64,000 nt of DNA from UBA6197 sp047638075 (GCF_047638075.1 NZ_JBLJBV010000042.1:31296-95295), one strand, 5' to 3'; positions 49,917 through 59,208 are shown, counted from the stretch's first letter. The notes: generated by a model not told the origin, from the letters alone. A program made the numbers and translations.

Positions 49917-50762
49917 ATGAACGCGATTGATGGTCTGCCCCCTCTGCGCGACGTGATTGCAACGCACGGGATTGCTGCAAAAAAGCAGTTGGGGCAGAAC
50001 TTTTTGCTGGACCTAAATCTGACGGCCAAGATTGCACGCGCGGCGGGCGACCTGCGCGGCGTGGATGTGCTGGAGGTCGGCCCTGGCCCCGGCGGGCTGA
50101 CTCGCGGCCTGCTGGCCGAAGGCGCGCGCCATGTGCTGGCGGTTGAAAAGGATGCGCGCTGTATGGCGGCGCTGGCCGAGGTCGCGGCGCATTGGCCCGG
50201 CCGGCTTGAGGTGCTTAATGACGATGCGCTGGTGATTGACCCCCTGGCCTATCTGACCCCGCCTATCCGTATCGTGGCCAACCTGCCCTATAATGTCGGG
50301 ACAGAGCTTTTGGTTCGCTGGCTGACCCCCAAGACCTGGCCACCGGTATGGGAAAGCCTTGTGCTGATGTTTCAAAAAGAGGTGGCCGAACGGATCGTGG
50401 CGACGCCGGGATCCAAGGCCTATGGCCGTCTGGCCTTGCTGGCGCAATGGCGTTGTGATGCAAAGATCGTGATGACCTTGCCCCCCGAGGCGTTCACCCC
50501 CGCGCCCAAGGTGCATTCCGCGGTGGTCCGGCTGACCGCCCTGCCGGTGCCACGTTTTCCCGCCGATCCGGTGATTTTGAACCGGGTTGTGGCTGCGGGG
50601 TTCAACCAGCGGCGCAAGATGCTGCGCGCCTCGCTTAGGGGTGTAGCCCCCCATATCGAGGCCCGGCTGGAGGCAGCGGGGATCGCTCCAACGGCACGCG
50701 CCGAGGAAATCGGCCTTGAGCAGTTTTGCGCCCTGGCCCGAGAACTGGCGCAGAATGCATAA
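49917..50762 (+). CDS. rsmA: 16S rRNA dimethyladenosine transferase
   Basis: 281 residues. QLGQNFLLDLNLTAKIARAA near residue 22, the SAM-binding VLEVGPGPGGLTRGL near 55 and the catalytic NLPYNVGTELLVRW near 120 identify RsmA (KsgA). It dimethylates two adenines in helix 45 of 16S rRNA during small-subunit assembly. It follows pdxA by about 100 bases and ends in a hairpin terminator. Confidence 0.96.
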   Translation: MNAIDGLPPLRDVIATHGIAAKKQLGQNFLLDLNLTAKIARAAGDLRGVDVLEVGPGPGGLTRGLLAEGARHVLAVEKDARCMAALAEVAAHWPGRLEVLNDDALVIDPLAYLTPPIRIVANLPYNVGTELLVRWLTPKTWPPVWESLVLMFQKEVAERIVATPGSKAYGRLALLAQWRCDAKIVMTLPPEAFTPAPKVHSAVVRLTALPVPRFPADPVILNRVVAAGFNQRRKMLRASLRGVAPHIEARLEAAGIAPTARAEEIGLEQFCALARELAQNA

Positions 50763-50784
50763 AGCCGCGCTGATGCGCGGCTTT
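50761..50784. terminator. Bidirectional terminator between rsmA and the DUF4167 gene
   Basis: AAAGCCGCGC (50761-50770) pairs with GCGCGGCTTT (50775-50784) around a 4-base loop and is followed by ATAATC. The A and T runs on each side of the stem let it work for both converging genes. Confidence 0.85.
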
Positions 50785-50822
50785 ATAATCAGCTTGACAC
50801 CGCCTGCACGCTGACCCCCGGA

Positions 50823-51635
50823 TCAGCTATCATTATCCACAGTCGACACCGGATCAACAGGCGCCTCCGAAGGGGCGCTTTCTGCGGTGGGGCGCGGTTT
50901 GCGTGGGGTGCGGGCACGGGGCACACGGGGTGCTTTTTCGCGTGCGGGCGTTTCAGCGACGACGGTTTCAGCCGTATCTTCCGCTTTGTCATCGGTAGCA
51001 GGCGCTGCACTTTGCTCGGGCTTGCTGTGCTTTTCATCCGTCTGCGGCGCGACGGCTTCGCGCGGGGGGCGGGGGGCGCGGGGCGCACGGGGGGGGCGTG
51101 GTTCGCGGCGTTGATCGGACGCCGGTTCCGCAGGTCGCGTCTGGGCTTCGGGCGTCTCGACAAGGCTACTGGCGTTTTCGTCACCCATCGCCATCAGAGG
51201 GGCAAAATCGGGTTGATCACCGCTGGTGTTGCGCGTCTCGCCACGGTCACGGTTTTGATAGGCGCCAGCGCTTTGATTGCCGTTGCCGTTCGGGTTACCG
51301 TTACCGTTTTGATTGCCGTTACCGTTTTGATTGCCGTTGCCATTCTGGCTTTGCTGCGCCTGTTGGCGTTGCTCTTGTTCGCGCGCCTGTTCGCGCACTG
51401 CCTCGCCCAAAAGCCGGGTGTAATGCTCAGCGTGCTGCAAAAAGTTCTGCTCGGCCACGCGATCATTACTCAACTGCGCGTCACGCGCGAGTTGCAGATA
51501 TTTGTCGATAATTTGCTGCGGAGTACCGCGCACCTTACCTTCTGGCCCCGAGCTATCGAACACCCGGTTGATGATATTACCGACCGTGCGTTGACGGCTC
51601 GACTTGGAACGCGAACGGGATTTAGATGATCTCAT
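50823..51635 (-). CDS. DUF4167 domain protein with Asn/Gly repeats
   Basis: 270 residues. The basic start (MRSSKSRSRSKSSRQRTVGN) leads into the DUF4167 domain (about 15-90: NRVFDSSGPEGKVRGTPQQI, DKYLQLARDAQLSNDRVAEQ). A low-complexity NGNGNQ-type repeat lies at about 97-123, and then an acidic, Pro/Arg/Glu-rich disordered tail. DUF4167 proteins are common next to prmC-prfA in alphaproteobacteria and probably bind nucleic acid, but their role is not settled. The repeated codons produce a short DNA repeat at about 51285-51350. Confidence 0.9.
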   Translation of the reverse strand: MRSSKSRSRSKSSRQRTVGNIINRVFDSSGPEGKVRGTPQQIIDKYLQLARDAQLSNDRVAEQNFLQHAEHYTRLLGEAVREQAREQEQRQQAQQSQNGNGNQNGNGNQNGNGNPNGNGNQSAGAYQNRDRGETRNTSGDQPDFAPLMAMGDENASSLVETPEAQTRPAEPASDQRREPRPPRAPRAPRPPREAVAPQTDEKHSKPEQSAAPATDDKAEDTAETVVAETPAREKAPRVPRARTPRKPRPTAESAPSEAPVDPVSTVDNDS

Positions 51636-51907
51636 GAGCTTTCGTGTGTTTGCGCCCCTTGGGGCTTGGCCATTGCGAGCGTTGTTCTGATAGGGTTCAG
51701 GCTAATAGCCTGTCAGAACCCCGGATCCGCAGTATGAAGCTGAGGCGTGCGGTGGAATGACTTCCGCCCTACACGCTTTTGACTAATCATGTGCAACATC
51801 GTCTGACAAGCCCAAATTGCGTAAAAAGCGATAATCAGGCACGTTTTGCGGCAATAACCCGCCTGAAAACCGATCTTGTGACGATTCTGCCCATTTCTTT
51901 GACTGTA

Positions 51908-52774
51908 TCACAATTTGCGCTGCGCCAAAACGACACGGTCGCGCCCATCCAGGTCTTGCAGCACGCGGCCGGGCAAAAAACCGGCTCTGCTGAAAAAATC
52001 CAACACGGATTCGGCCTGCGTCGGGCCGATTTCAACCATCAGCCAGCCCCCCGGCGCCAGATGCGCCATCGCCCCTTCGGCAATCAACCGGTAGGGCAAC
52101 AGACCATCCCCGCCGGGCGTCAGGGCCAGATGGGGTTCCCAATCGCGGACCTCGGGCGACAGCGCCGCCATTTCCGACTCCGCGATATAGGGCGGGTTTG
52201 ACACGATCAAATCAAAATTGCCGCCCACCGCCGACCACCAGTCTGAAACCACGAACCCCGTGCGTGCGGTCAAGCCAAGGGTATGGGCATTGTCTTTTGC
52301 CACCATAAGCGCCGCCGGTGAAACATCGGTTCCAACGCCGGTTGTGGCCGGGCGTTCCGCCAGAAGGGTCAGCAAGATACAACCGGTGCCGGTGCCAAGG
52401 TCCAGCACCCGCGCAAAGGGCACCGCCAGGGCCGCCTCGATCAAGGTTTCGGTTTCGGGGCGAGGATCAAGCGTATCGGGGGTGACGCGAAAATCGCGGC
52501 CCCAGAAACTACGGCTGCCGATGATCTGGCTGACCGGTTGGCGCCGGATACGGGCGGCGATTGCAGACTGAAAGCGGAAGGACTGATCGGGGGTCAGCGC
52601 ATCGGCCAGGTGCAGCGTCAGGCGGTCGGCGGCAATACCCATCGCATGGGCCAAAAGGCGGCGCGCATCACGCGGGGCGTCCGCAATGGCGGCGGCTTGC
52701 AGCCGAGGGATGGCGGTGCGTAGCGCCTCGGCGGCGGTCTGCTGCCCTGCGCCCGTCGGGGTCGGCCCGCTCAT
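51908..52774 (-). CDS. prmC: Release factor glutamine methyltransferase
   Basis: 288 residues from ATG 52774. The N-terminal helical domain (1-85) is followed by the SAM-dependent methyltransferase fold with VLDLGTGTGCILLTLLAERP and the substrate-binding VSNPPYIAESE motif. DPRPETETLIEAAL is the usual linker. It methylates the Gln of the GGQ motif in release factors. It follows prfA by 28 bases, the common prfA-prmC pair. Confidence 0.95.
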   Translation of the reverse strand: MSGPTPTGAGQQTAAEALRTAIPRLQAAAIADAPRDARRLLAHAMGIAADRLTLHLADALTPDQSFRFQSAIAARIRRQPVSQIIGSRSFWGRDFRVTPDTLDPRPETETLIEAALAVPFARVLDLGTGTGCILLTLLAERPATTGVGTDVSPAALMVAKDNAHTLGLTARTGFVVSDWWSAVGGNFDLIVSNPPYIAESEMAALSPEVRDWEPHLALTPGGDGLLPYRLIAEGAMAHLAPGGWLMVEIGPTQAESVLDFFSRAGFLPGRVLQDLDGRDRVVLAQRKL

Positions 52775-52802
52775 CGCCGCGCCGCGTGGGACGAGCGGCG
52801 AT

Positions 52803-53858
52803 TCACGCCTCCATCTCGGCCAGTTTGGCGGCTTGATCATGGGCAACCAGCGCGTCGATAATCTCTGACAGATCGCCCGCCATGATCTGCGCCAACGCAT
52901 ATAGCGTCAGGTTGATGCGGTGATCGGTCATCCGGCCTTGCGGGAAATTGTAGGTGCGGATCCGTTCCGACCGGTCGCCCGAACCTACTTGCGCCTTGCG
53001 GTCCGCCGCCCGGGTGGCATCGACACGGCTCCGCTCCAGATCAAAAAGCCGCGCGCGCAGCACCGCCATGGCATTGGCGCGGTTCTGGTGCTGGGATTTT
53101 TCGGAACTGGTGACGATGATTCCGGTGGGGATATGGGTGATCCGCACCGCAGAATCGGTGGTGTTGACGTGCTGCCCCCCTGCCCCCGAGGCGCGCATCG
53201 TATCAATGCGGATATCGGTCGCGGGGATGTCGATGTCGACCTCTTCGGCCTCGGGCAGAACGGCCACGGTTGCGGCCGAGGTGTGGATGCGGCCGCCCGC
53301 CTCGGTTTCGGGCACGCGCTGAACGCGGTGAACGCCGGATTCGTATTTCAGCCGGGCAAAGACGCCCTCGCCCTCAATCCGCGCCATGGCTTCCTTGACG
53401 CCGCCCAATTCCGTCTCGGCCAGTTCCAGCATCTGAAAGCGCCAGCCCTGCTGTTCGGCGTGGCGCTGATACATGCGCAACAGATCGGCGGCAAAAAGGG
53501 CGGCTTCCTCGCCACCGGTGCCGGGGCGAATTTCCAGAATTGCGGGACGGGCGTCGGCGGCGTCTTTTGGCAGTAGCGCAAGGCGCAGCGCCTGTTCCAT
53601 TTCCGGGATCCGCGCTTTCAGCTGGGGCAGCTCTTCCTCGGCCAGGGCGCGCATTTCGGGGTCATCCAGCATCGCCTCGGCCTCGGCCAGATCGGTGGTG
53701 GCGCGGCGGTAGGCCGCAATTTCGGTGACCACGGGTTTGAGGTCGGAATATTCGCGGCTGAGGGCGGCAATTTCCGCCGGGACCGCGCCCGAAGCGAGCT
53801 TCGCTTCGAGATACTCGAAACGGCGGGTGATCTGATCAAGGGTGTCTTGCGGCAACAT
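52803..53858 (-). CDS. prfA: Peptide chain release factor 1
   Basis: 351 residues from ATG 53858. The peptidyl hydrolysis motif is GAGGQHVN, and the anticodon-like P-x-T is present as PET in HRVQRVPETEAGGRIHTS, which marks RF1 (UAA/UAG) rather than RF2. The PCRF domain (about 20-200) includes EIRPGTGGEEAALFAADLLR. It acts in translation termination and is modified by the product of the next gene, prmC. Confidence 0.96.
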   Translation of the reverse strand: MLPQDTLDQITRRFEYLEAKLASGAVPAEIAALSREYSDLKPVVTEIAAYRRATTDLAEAEAMLDDPEMRALAEEELPQLKARIPEMEQALRLALLPKDAADARPAILEIRPGTGGEEAALFAADLLRMYQRHAEQQGWRFQMLELAETELGGVKEAMARIEGEGVFARLKYESGVHRVQRVPETEAGGRIHTSAATVAVLPEAEEVDIDIPATDIRIDTMRASGAGGQHVNTTDSAVRITHIPTGIIVTSSEKSQHQNRANAMAVLRARLFDLERSRVDATRAADRKAQVGSGDRSERIRTYNFPQGRMTDHRINLTLYALAQIMAGDLSEIIDALVAHDQAAKLAEMEA

Positions 53859-54073
53859 GGCGCGGGTTTGACCAAAGAAAACGCAGCGGTCAAGGGGATT
53901 GCGGGGTTTGGCGCGCGGCTGTGGCAAGGTCGCGGGCCCGCCATTGCAATTCGGAAGGGTCGGCAGATCAAACGGATCGGCACCGCAAATCGCCTGACCA
54001 GCGGTCAGGCCGTTTGGCGGCGGCGCGGCAATCGGCTTTGCCCGATGCAGATACGACGCTTGGCACCCGGATT

Positions 54074-55036
54074 TTACCGGCGTCGGGTCCAGCCATAAAG
54101 GGCGACCAACTCCATCGCGACATGCGCCCCGGCGATGGCGGTGGCGCCGGTGGTGTCATAGGGCGGCGAAACCTCGACCACGTCGCCCCCCAGCAGGTTG
54201 ACCCCCGCCAAACCGCGCAAGATGGCGGCGGCTTGCCAGCTTGCCAGACCGCCCCACACCGGGGTGCCGGTGCCGGGCGCAAACGCCGGATCAAGGCAGT
54301 CGATATCGAAGGTGATATAGCAAGGCCGATCGCCAACCACCTGTTTGATCCGCGCCACCGTTTCGGCCACGCCCTGCTGATGCACGAAAGGCGCGTCCAG
54401 TATCGTGACCCCCATGGTATCGGGGTTATCGGTGCGGATCCCCACCGCCACCGAGGTGGCAGCATCAACCACGCCGGTCTTGATCGCCTTGTAAAGAAAG
54501 GTGCCATGGTCGATCCGGTCCATGTCATCATCAACCCAGGTGTCGGAATGGGCGTCAAACTGGATCACCGCGACCGGGCCGAAACGCTCTGCATAAGCGC
54601 GCAAGATCGGCAGCGTGACAAAGTGATCACCGCCCAATGTCACCGTCCCGGCCCCAGCAGCCAGAATACCCGCGATATGCGCCTGCACCTTACCGGGAAA
54701 GCTGGGCGTATGGGCATAATCGAACGCCACATCGCCATAATCAATCACGTTCATTTCCGATAGCGGATCATAGCCCCAGCCATAAGGCGCATCAAACGCC
54801 TGAAGGGTGCTGGCTTCGCGGATCGCGCGCGGGCCAAAACGGGTGCCGGGGCGATGGGTGACGGCCTGATCAAAGGGCACGCCGGTAATTGCCAGATCGA
54901 CCCCAGCCAGATCCTTGGTATAGCGGCGGCGCAAAAAGCTGGTGGCACCGCCAAAGGCATTCTCAAACGCGAGGCCACGCGGGTCAGGCCGCGTAAACGC
55001 CATGTCCACCTGGGTTTTTGCATCTTCCAGCGCCAT
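54074..55036 (-). CDS. speB: Agmatinase-family ureohydrolase
   Basis: 320 residues. Manganese ligands of the arginase/agmatinase family are visible: GGDHFVTLPILRAY, FDAHSDTW and TFDIDCLDPAFAPGTGTPVW. GVPFDQAVTHRPGTRFGPRA near residue 52 is the usual agmatinase N-terminal segment. It probably hydrolyses agmatine to putrescine and urea; guanidinobutyrase or a similar substrate cannot be excluded. It is a single gene between prfA and ndk on the same strand. Confidence 0.9.
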   Translation of the reverse strand: MALEDAKTQVDMAFTRPDPRGLAFENAFGGATSFLRRRYTKDLAGVDLAITGVPFDQAVTHRPGTRFGPRAIREASTLQAFDAPYGWGYDPLSEMNVIDYGDVAFDYAHTPSFPGKVQAHIAGILAAGAGTVTLGGDHFVTLPILRAYAERFGPVAVIQFDAHSDTWVDDDMDRIDHGTFLYKAIKTGVVDAATSVAVGIRTDNPDTMGVTILDAPFVHQQGVAETVARIKQVVGDRPCYITFDIDCLDPAFAPGTGTPVWGGLASWQAAAILRGLAGVNLLGGDVVEVSPPYDTTGATAIAGAHVAMELVALYGWTRRR

Positions 55037-55222
55037 TGTCAGGGCTCCTCAACTTGGATCGGGTCAAGACCCAGTGCTGACGTTATTGGCGCCGATGGTC
55101 AAGCCGCAGCACCGCAAGGCCCACATAATTTGCCGGCACAGACCGACCGGGTTTTTGTGGAGGCAAAATCATCCCATCACAAATGGCGCAAATAAAATCA
55201 AGATCATGAAACGCGTATCAAT

Positions 55223-55248
55223 GAAAAGACCGCCCCGGTGGGGCGGCC
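55223..55248 (-). terminator. Terminator of ndk
   Basis: On the minus strand CCGCCCC-ACC-GGGGCGG (55246 to 55230) is followed by TCTTTTCATT, a GC stem with a T-rich tail. It lies 26 bases after the ndk stop. Confidence 0.8.
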
Positions 55249-55272
55249 TGATCCGTATCCGGCACAGCCAAA

Positions 55273-55695
55273 TCAGCCGACCAGTTCAAGACCTGAAAAG
55301 AAGAAGGCGATTTCACGCGCGGCCGAGGTTTCGGAATCGGACCCGTGGACCGAGTTTTCACCCATCGAAAGCGCAAATTCCTTGCGGATGGTGCCCTCTG
55401 CGGCATTGGCGGGGTTGGTGGCCCCCATCACATCGCGGTTCTTCAGAATGGCGCCCTCGCCTTCCAGCACCTGCACCACGACCGGCTCGGAGGCCATGAA
55501 TTCACACAGCTCGCCGTAAAAACCGCGCTCTTTATGCTCGGCATAGAACTGGCCAGCCTGGTCCATGGTCAACTTGATCCGCTTTTGCGCAACAATGCGC
55601 AGATCGGCATCTTCAAACTTGGCATTGATCTTGCCGGTCAGATTACGCTTTGTCGCATCGGGTTTGATGATTGAAAGGGTGCGTTCGGTCGCCAT
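55273..55695 (-). CDS. ndk: Nucleoside diphosphate kinase
   Basis: 140 residues from ATG 55695; the frame is open further, but this start gives ATERTLSIIKPDATKRNLTG, the normal N-terminus. The catalytic histidine is His117 in NSVHGSDS. It transfers phosphate between nucleoside tri- and diphosphates. It is transcribed leftwards and ends in a clear terminator; the divergent small periplasmic gene starts 143 bases away. Confidence 0.97.
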   Translation of the reverse strand: MATERTLSIIKPDATKRNLTGKINAKFEDADLRIVAQKRIKLTMDQAGQFYAEHKERGFYGELCEFMASEPVVVQVLEGEGAILKNRDVMGATNPANAAEGTIRKEFALSMGENSVHGSDSETSAAREIAFFFSGLELVG

Positions 55696-55805
55696 GGGGC
55701 CTACTCCTGAATTAGCTATGGTTCTGGCGGGGGCCTTAGCACGCAGTGGAATGCGGCAAAAGGGCCTATCGCATCGCGTTTGACGTGAGTGTTTCATGTT
55801 GATAG

Positions 55806-55816
55806 TTTCACTCAAC
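55806..55816 (+). promoter_or_regulatory. Shared promoter motif copy 1 (TTTCACTCAAC)
   Basis: TTTCACTCAAC lies 22 bases before the ATG at 55839. The same 11-mer occurs at 58111-58121 in front of the iron-binding protein gene. Here it is part of TGA-N9-TCA and of a GTTGA/TCAAC inverted repeat. It may be an operator for a common regulator; unproven. Confidence 0.35.
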
Positions 55817-55838
55817 AATAACTCAGGAAAGATCAATC

Positions 55839-56132
55839 ATGCCCCTGCCCCTTCGCCCGCTGGCCCTCGCCCTGCCGCTTCTTGCCCTTGCCAGCACCGC
55901 CACAGCCGAAGGCGACAGCCCCCTGCCGATGACCTACGCGATGTTTGAGGCCGGCGTTCCGCACATTGATATGGCACTGTGCCCCGAGCCACTGGACGGG
56001 CCAGACCGCTTTTGCCGGCTGACCGTGGCCAACGATCAGATCAATGTCTTTGTGTTCACGACCGAAGGGGATAGCCCGATGGTCGCATTCCAAAGCTGGT
56101 CAGCCGATCTCTTCGCGGGGCTTCTCGACTAA
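55839..56132 (+). CDS. Small periplasmic protein of unknown function
   Basis: 97 residues with a signal peptide ending STATA near residue 23. The mature part is short and acidic, with two cysteines (LCPEPL and RFCRLT) that probably form a disulfide and FEAGVPHIDMALCPE and QINVFVFTTEGDSP segments. I recognise no family. The start has GGAAA about 8 bases upstream. It precedes the ABC-F gene by 52 bases and could share its transcript; a motif in its promoter recurs before the iron-binding gene at 58186. Confidence 0.7.
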   Translation: MPLPLRPLALALPLLALASTATAEGDSPLPMTYAMFEAGVPHIDMALCPEPLDGPDRFCRLTVANDQINVFVFTTEGDSPMVAFQSWSADLFAGLLD

Positions 56133-56184
56133 GGCTGCCCGCTTCATATTGACATGCGGGCGCGGCTGGGCCATCCCCCGCCCC

Positions 56185-58032
56185 ATGTTGAAAATCGCTG
56201 ACATCACCTATTCCGTTGCGGGCCGCCCACTGTTCGAGGGCGCCTCGGCCTCCATCCCCGATGGCCACAAGGTTGGCCTTGTCGGCCGTAACGGCGCGGG
56301 TAAAACCACGCTGTTTCGATTGATCCGGGGGGAGCTGGCGCTCGAAGGTGGCGCAATCAGCCTGCCCTCACGCGCCCGCATCGGCGGCGTCGCGCAAGAG
56401 GTTCCCTCATCCGCCACCAGCCTGATCGACACGGTCCTGGCCGCTGACACCGAACGCGCCGCGCTGATGGCCGAGGCGGAAACCGCGCACGACCCGATGC
56501 GCATCGCGGATATTCAGCACCGTCTGGCCGATATCGACGCCTGGTCCGCCGAAGGCCGGGCCAGTGCCATTCTCAAAGGTCTTGGCTTTGACGCGGCAGC
56601 GCAACTGCGCCCCTGTTCGGATTTTTCGGGCGGTTGGCGGATGCGCGTCGCGCTGGCAGGTGTGCTCTTCGCGCAGCCTGACGTTTTGCTGCTGGACGAG
56701 CCGACCAACTACCTCGACCTTGAAGGCGCGCTTTGGCTGGAACAATATCTGGCGAAATACCCCCACACCGTCATTATCATCAGCCATGACCGCGGGCTTT
56801 TGAACCGGGCCGTCGGCGCGATCCTGCATCTGGAAAACCGCAAGCTGACACTATGGGCAGGCGGCTATGACCAATTTGCCCGCAACCGCGCCGCGTCATT
56901 GGCCGTTCAGGCCGCCGAAGCCCGCAAGCAAGACGCCCGCCGCGCCCATCTGCAAAGCTTCGTGGACCGCTTCAAGGCCAAGGCATCAAAGGCGAAACAG
57001 GCGCAAAGCCGGGTCAAGATGCTGGAAAAGATGACCCCGATCACCGCCCCCGAAGAAGCCGCCAAACACGTTTTCACCTTCCCCGCCCCCGAAGAACTCT
57101 CGCCGCCGATCATCAACCTCGAAGAGGCCTCGGTCGGCTACGGCGGCCCGGCGATCCTGCGGCGCCTCAGCCTGCGGATCGACCAGGACGACCGGATCGC
57201 GCTGCTGGGCCGCAACGGCGAAGGCAAATCGACGCTCTCAAAACTGCTCGCAGGCAAACTTGACACGTCAGGCGGCAAAATCACCCGCTCATCAAAACTC
57301 CGTATCGGCTACTTCGCCCAGCACCAGGTTGATGAACTGCATCTGGACGAAACGCCCCTGCAACACATCCAGCGGATGCGCCCGGCCGAGGGTCAACCCC
57401 GCCTGCGCGCGCGTCTGGCAGGCTTCGGCCTTGGCGCAGATCAGGCTGAAACGCTGGTCGGCAAACTGTCGGGCGGCCAAAAGGCGCGCCTTTCGCTTCT
57501 GCTGGCCACGATCGACGCGCCGCATCTGCTGATTCTGGACGAGCCCACCAACCACCTCGACATCGAATCGCGCGAAGCGCTGGTCGAAGCCCTGACCGAT
57601 TATCCCGGCGCGGTGGTTCTCGTCAGCCACGATATGCACCTTTTGGGGCTGGTCGCAGACCGGCTATGGCTGGTCAAGGACGGCGGCGTCGCCCCCTATG
57701 AGGGCGATCTGGAAAGCTACCGGCGCGAACTTCTGGCCGGCGATCCCTCAGAACCCGACGCCAAGACGAAAAAACCCTCCCGCCCCGGCAAGGATGTAAT
57801 GGCAGGCCTGCGCTCGGATCTGCGCAAATGCGAAGACCGGATCAGCAAGCTGACCGAGATGCTCGAAAAGCTGGATGCAAAACTGGCCGACCCTTCCCTT
57901 TATGCCCCGCATATGGCCGGCGAGCTGAAAAAATGGACCGCCAAACGCCTTGAGGCCGAAACCGCGATGAGCCGCGCCGAGGAACTCTGGCTGACAGCCC
58001 AAAACGCTCTTGATGCGGCAAACGCAGCCTGA
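56185..58032 (+). CDS. ABC-F family ATPase (Uup/YheS-like)
   Basis: 615 residues from ATG 56185. Two ATPase domains: Walker A GRNGAGKTT and GRNGEGKST, signatures FSGGWRMRV and LSGGQKARL, Walker B LLLDEPTNYLD and LILDEPTNHLD. The linker (about 245-305) is the Lys/Arg-rich region that contacts the ribosome in ABC-F proteins, and the C-terminal ~75 residues form a coiled coil (LRKCEDRISKLTEMLEKLDA). It has no membrane segments. It probably acts on the ribosome in translation; the subfamily is not certain. Confidence 0.93.
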   Translation: MLKIADITYSVAGRPLFEGASASIPDGHKVGLVGRNGAGKTTLFRLIRGELALEGGAISLPSRARIGGVAQEVPSSATSLIDTVLAADTERAALMAEAETAHDPMRIADIQHRLADIDAWSAEGRASAILKGLGFDAAAQLRPCSDFSGGWRMRVALAGVLFAQPDVLLLDEPTNYLDLEGALWLEQYLAKYPHTVIIISHDRGLLNRAVGAILHLENRKLTLWAGGYDQFARNRAASLAVQAAEARKQDARRAHLQSFVDRFKAKASKAKQAQSRVKMLEKMTPITAPEEAAKHVFTFPAPEELSPPIINLEEASVGYGGPAILRRLSLRIDQDDRIALLGRNGEGKSTLSKLLAGKLDTSGGKITRSSKLRIGYFAQHQVDELHLDETPLQHIQRMRPAEGQPRLRARLAGFGLGADQAETLVGKLSGGQKARLSLLLATIDAPHLLILDEPTNHLDIESREALVEALTDYPGAVVLVSHDMHLLGLVADRLWLVKDGGVAPYEGDLESYRRELLAGDPSEPDAKTKKPSRPGKDVMAGLRSDLRKCEDRISKLTEMLEKLDAKLADPSLYAPHMAGELKKWTAKRLEAETAMSRAEELWLTAQNALDAANAA

Positions 58033-58068
58033 CCCGGCTTTTTTTTGGCAAAAATACTCAAATCCAAC

Positions 58069-58083
58069 CGCGCCACCGGCGCG
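58069..58083 (+). terminator. Hairpin after the ABC-F gene
   Basis: CGCGCC-ACC-GGCGCG is a 6-bp GC stem about 37 bases after the ABC-F stop. A T run (58039-58046) lies before, not after, the stem, so termination is uncertain. Confidence 0.4.
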
Positions 58084-58087
58084 CTGA

Positions 58088-58121
58088 TCGTGTGAGATAA
58101 TACCGCATTATTTCACTCAAC
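58088..58121 (+). promoter_or_regulatory. Palindromic region and shared motif copy 2 upstream of the iron-binding gene
   Basis: Two 10-base arms starting GTGAGATAAT and ATTATTTCAC, 5 bases apart, form a near-perfect palindrome (one mismatch). The right arm runs into TTTCACTCAAC (58111-58121), the 11-mer also found before 55839. The position, 64 bases before the ATG, suits an operator for iron control; the regulator is not identified. Confidence 0.4.
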
Positions 58122-58185
58122 CATTGACCAAAGTAATTTACTCGGGTTTACAAGGCACAGTTGAAACAACCCTCAAGGAATTGCC

Positions 58186-59208
58186 ATGAACCTGCGTCTT
58201 GCCCTTTTGACCGGCACCTGCCTTTCGCTGACCATTCCCGCCCTGGCCGCCCCCGCCCTGGCCGAAGAGGTCAACGTCTATTCCCACCGCCAGCCCGAAT
58301 TGGTCCAGCCGCTGTTTGACGCCTTCACCAAGGAAACCGGCATCGCCGTCAACGTGGCCTTCGTCGACAAGGGCATGGTGGAACGTCTCGTGGCCGAGGG
58401 CGACCGCTCGCCCGCTGATCTGGTGATGACGGTCGATATCGCCCGGCTGACGCAGGTGGTGGATGCAGGCGTGACGCAAGCGGTGGATGACCCGGCGCTG
58501 AACGCCGCAATCCCCCCCGCCTTTCGTGACCCCGATGGCCACTGGTTCAGCCTGACCGCCCGCGCGCGCATCGTCTACGCCGCCAAGGACCGCGTCGCAC
58601 CGGCGGACGTTACCACCTACGAAGACCTTGCAGACCCGAAGTGGAAGGGCCGCATCTGCACCCGTTCGGGCACCTCGGACTATAACGTGGCGCTGACCGC
58701 CGCCTACCTTGCCCACCACGGCGAAGAGGCCACCAAGACCTGGCTTGAGGGTCTCAAGGCGAACCTTGCCAGAAAACCCGAAGGCGGGGACCGCGATCAG
58801 GTCAAGGCAATCTGGGCCGGGCAATGCGACATTTCGCTGGGCAACACCTATTACATGGGCAAGATGCTTTCAGACCCCGAACAAAAGGCCTGGGCAGAAA
58901 GCGTGAACATCGTGTTCCCGGTATTTGAGGGCGGTGGCACGCATATGAACATCTCGGGCGTGGCGATGACAAAGGCCGCCCCGAACCATGATGCCGCGCT
59001 GAAACTGATGGAGTTTCTGGCCTCCGATGAGGCGCAGGAAATCTACGCCCAGACCAACCATGAATTCCCGATCAAGCCCGGTGTGGCACGCTCGGAACTG
59101 GTCGCAAGCTGGGGCGATTTCACCCCCGATACGCTGACGCTGAAAGAAGTCGCAGACCTTCGTCCTGCCGCGTTGAAGTTGGTAGAAGAGGTGAACTTCG
59201 ACGGGTAA
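58186..59208 (+). CDS. Ferric iron ABC transporter substrate-binding protein
   Basis: 340 residues. Signal peptide ending APALAEE near residue 26, then VNVYSHRQPELVQPLFDAFT, the start of the FbpA/FutA type II binding fold. ITGIAV-like TGIAVNVAFVDKG, ADLVMTVDIARLTQVVDAG and SLGNTYYMGKML follow; the Tyr pair in NTYYMG is the usual ferric iron ligand site. It binds Fe(III) in the periplasm. No permease or ATPase gene is adjacent, so the rest of the transporter must be encoded elsewhere. Confidence 0.9.
   Translation: MNLRLALLTGTCLSLTIPALAAPALAEEVNVYSHRQPELVQPLFDAFTKETGIAVNVAFVDKGMVERLVAEGDRSPADLVMTVDIARLTQVVDAGVTQAVDDPALNAAIPPAFRDPDGHWFSLTARARIVYAAKDRVAPADVTTYEDLADPKWKGRICTRSGTSDYNVALTAAYLAHHGEEATKTWLEGLKANLARKPEGGDRDQVKAIWAGQCDISLGNTYYMGKMLSDPEQKAWAESVNIVFPVFEGGGTHMNISGVAMTKAAPNHDAALKLMEFLASDEAQEIYAQTNHEFPIKPGVARSELVASWGDFTPDTLTLKEVADLRPAALKLVEEVNFDG

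Noticed and set aside
51280..51350. Short tandem DNA repeat resembling a repeat array
   Set aside because: It is the codon pattern of the NGNGNQ protein repeat inside the DUF4167 gene, with no unique spacers.
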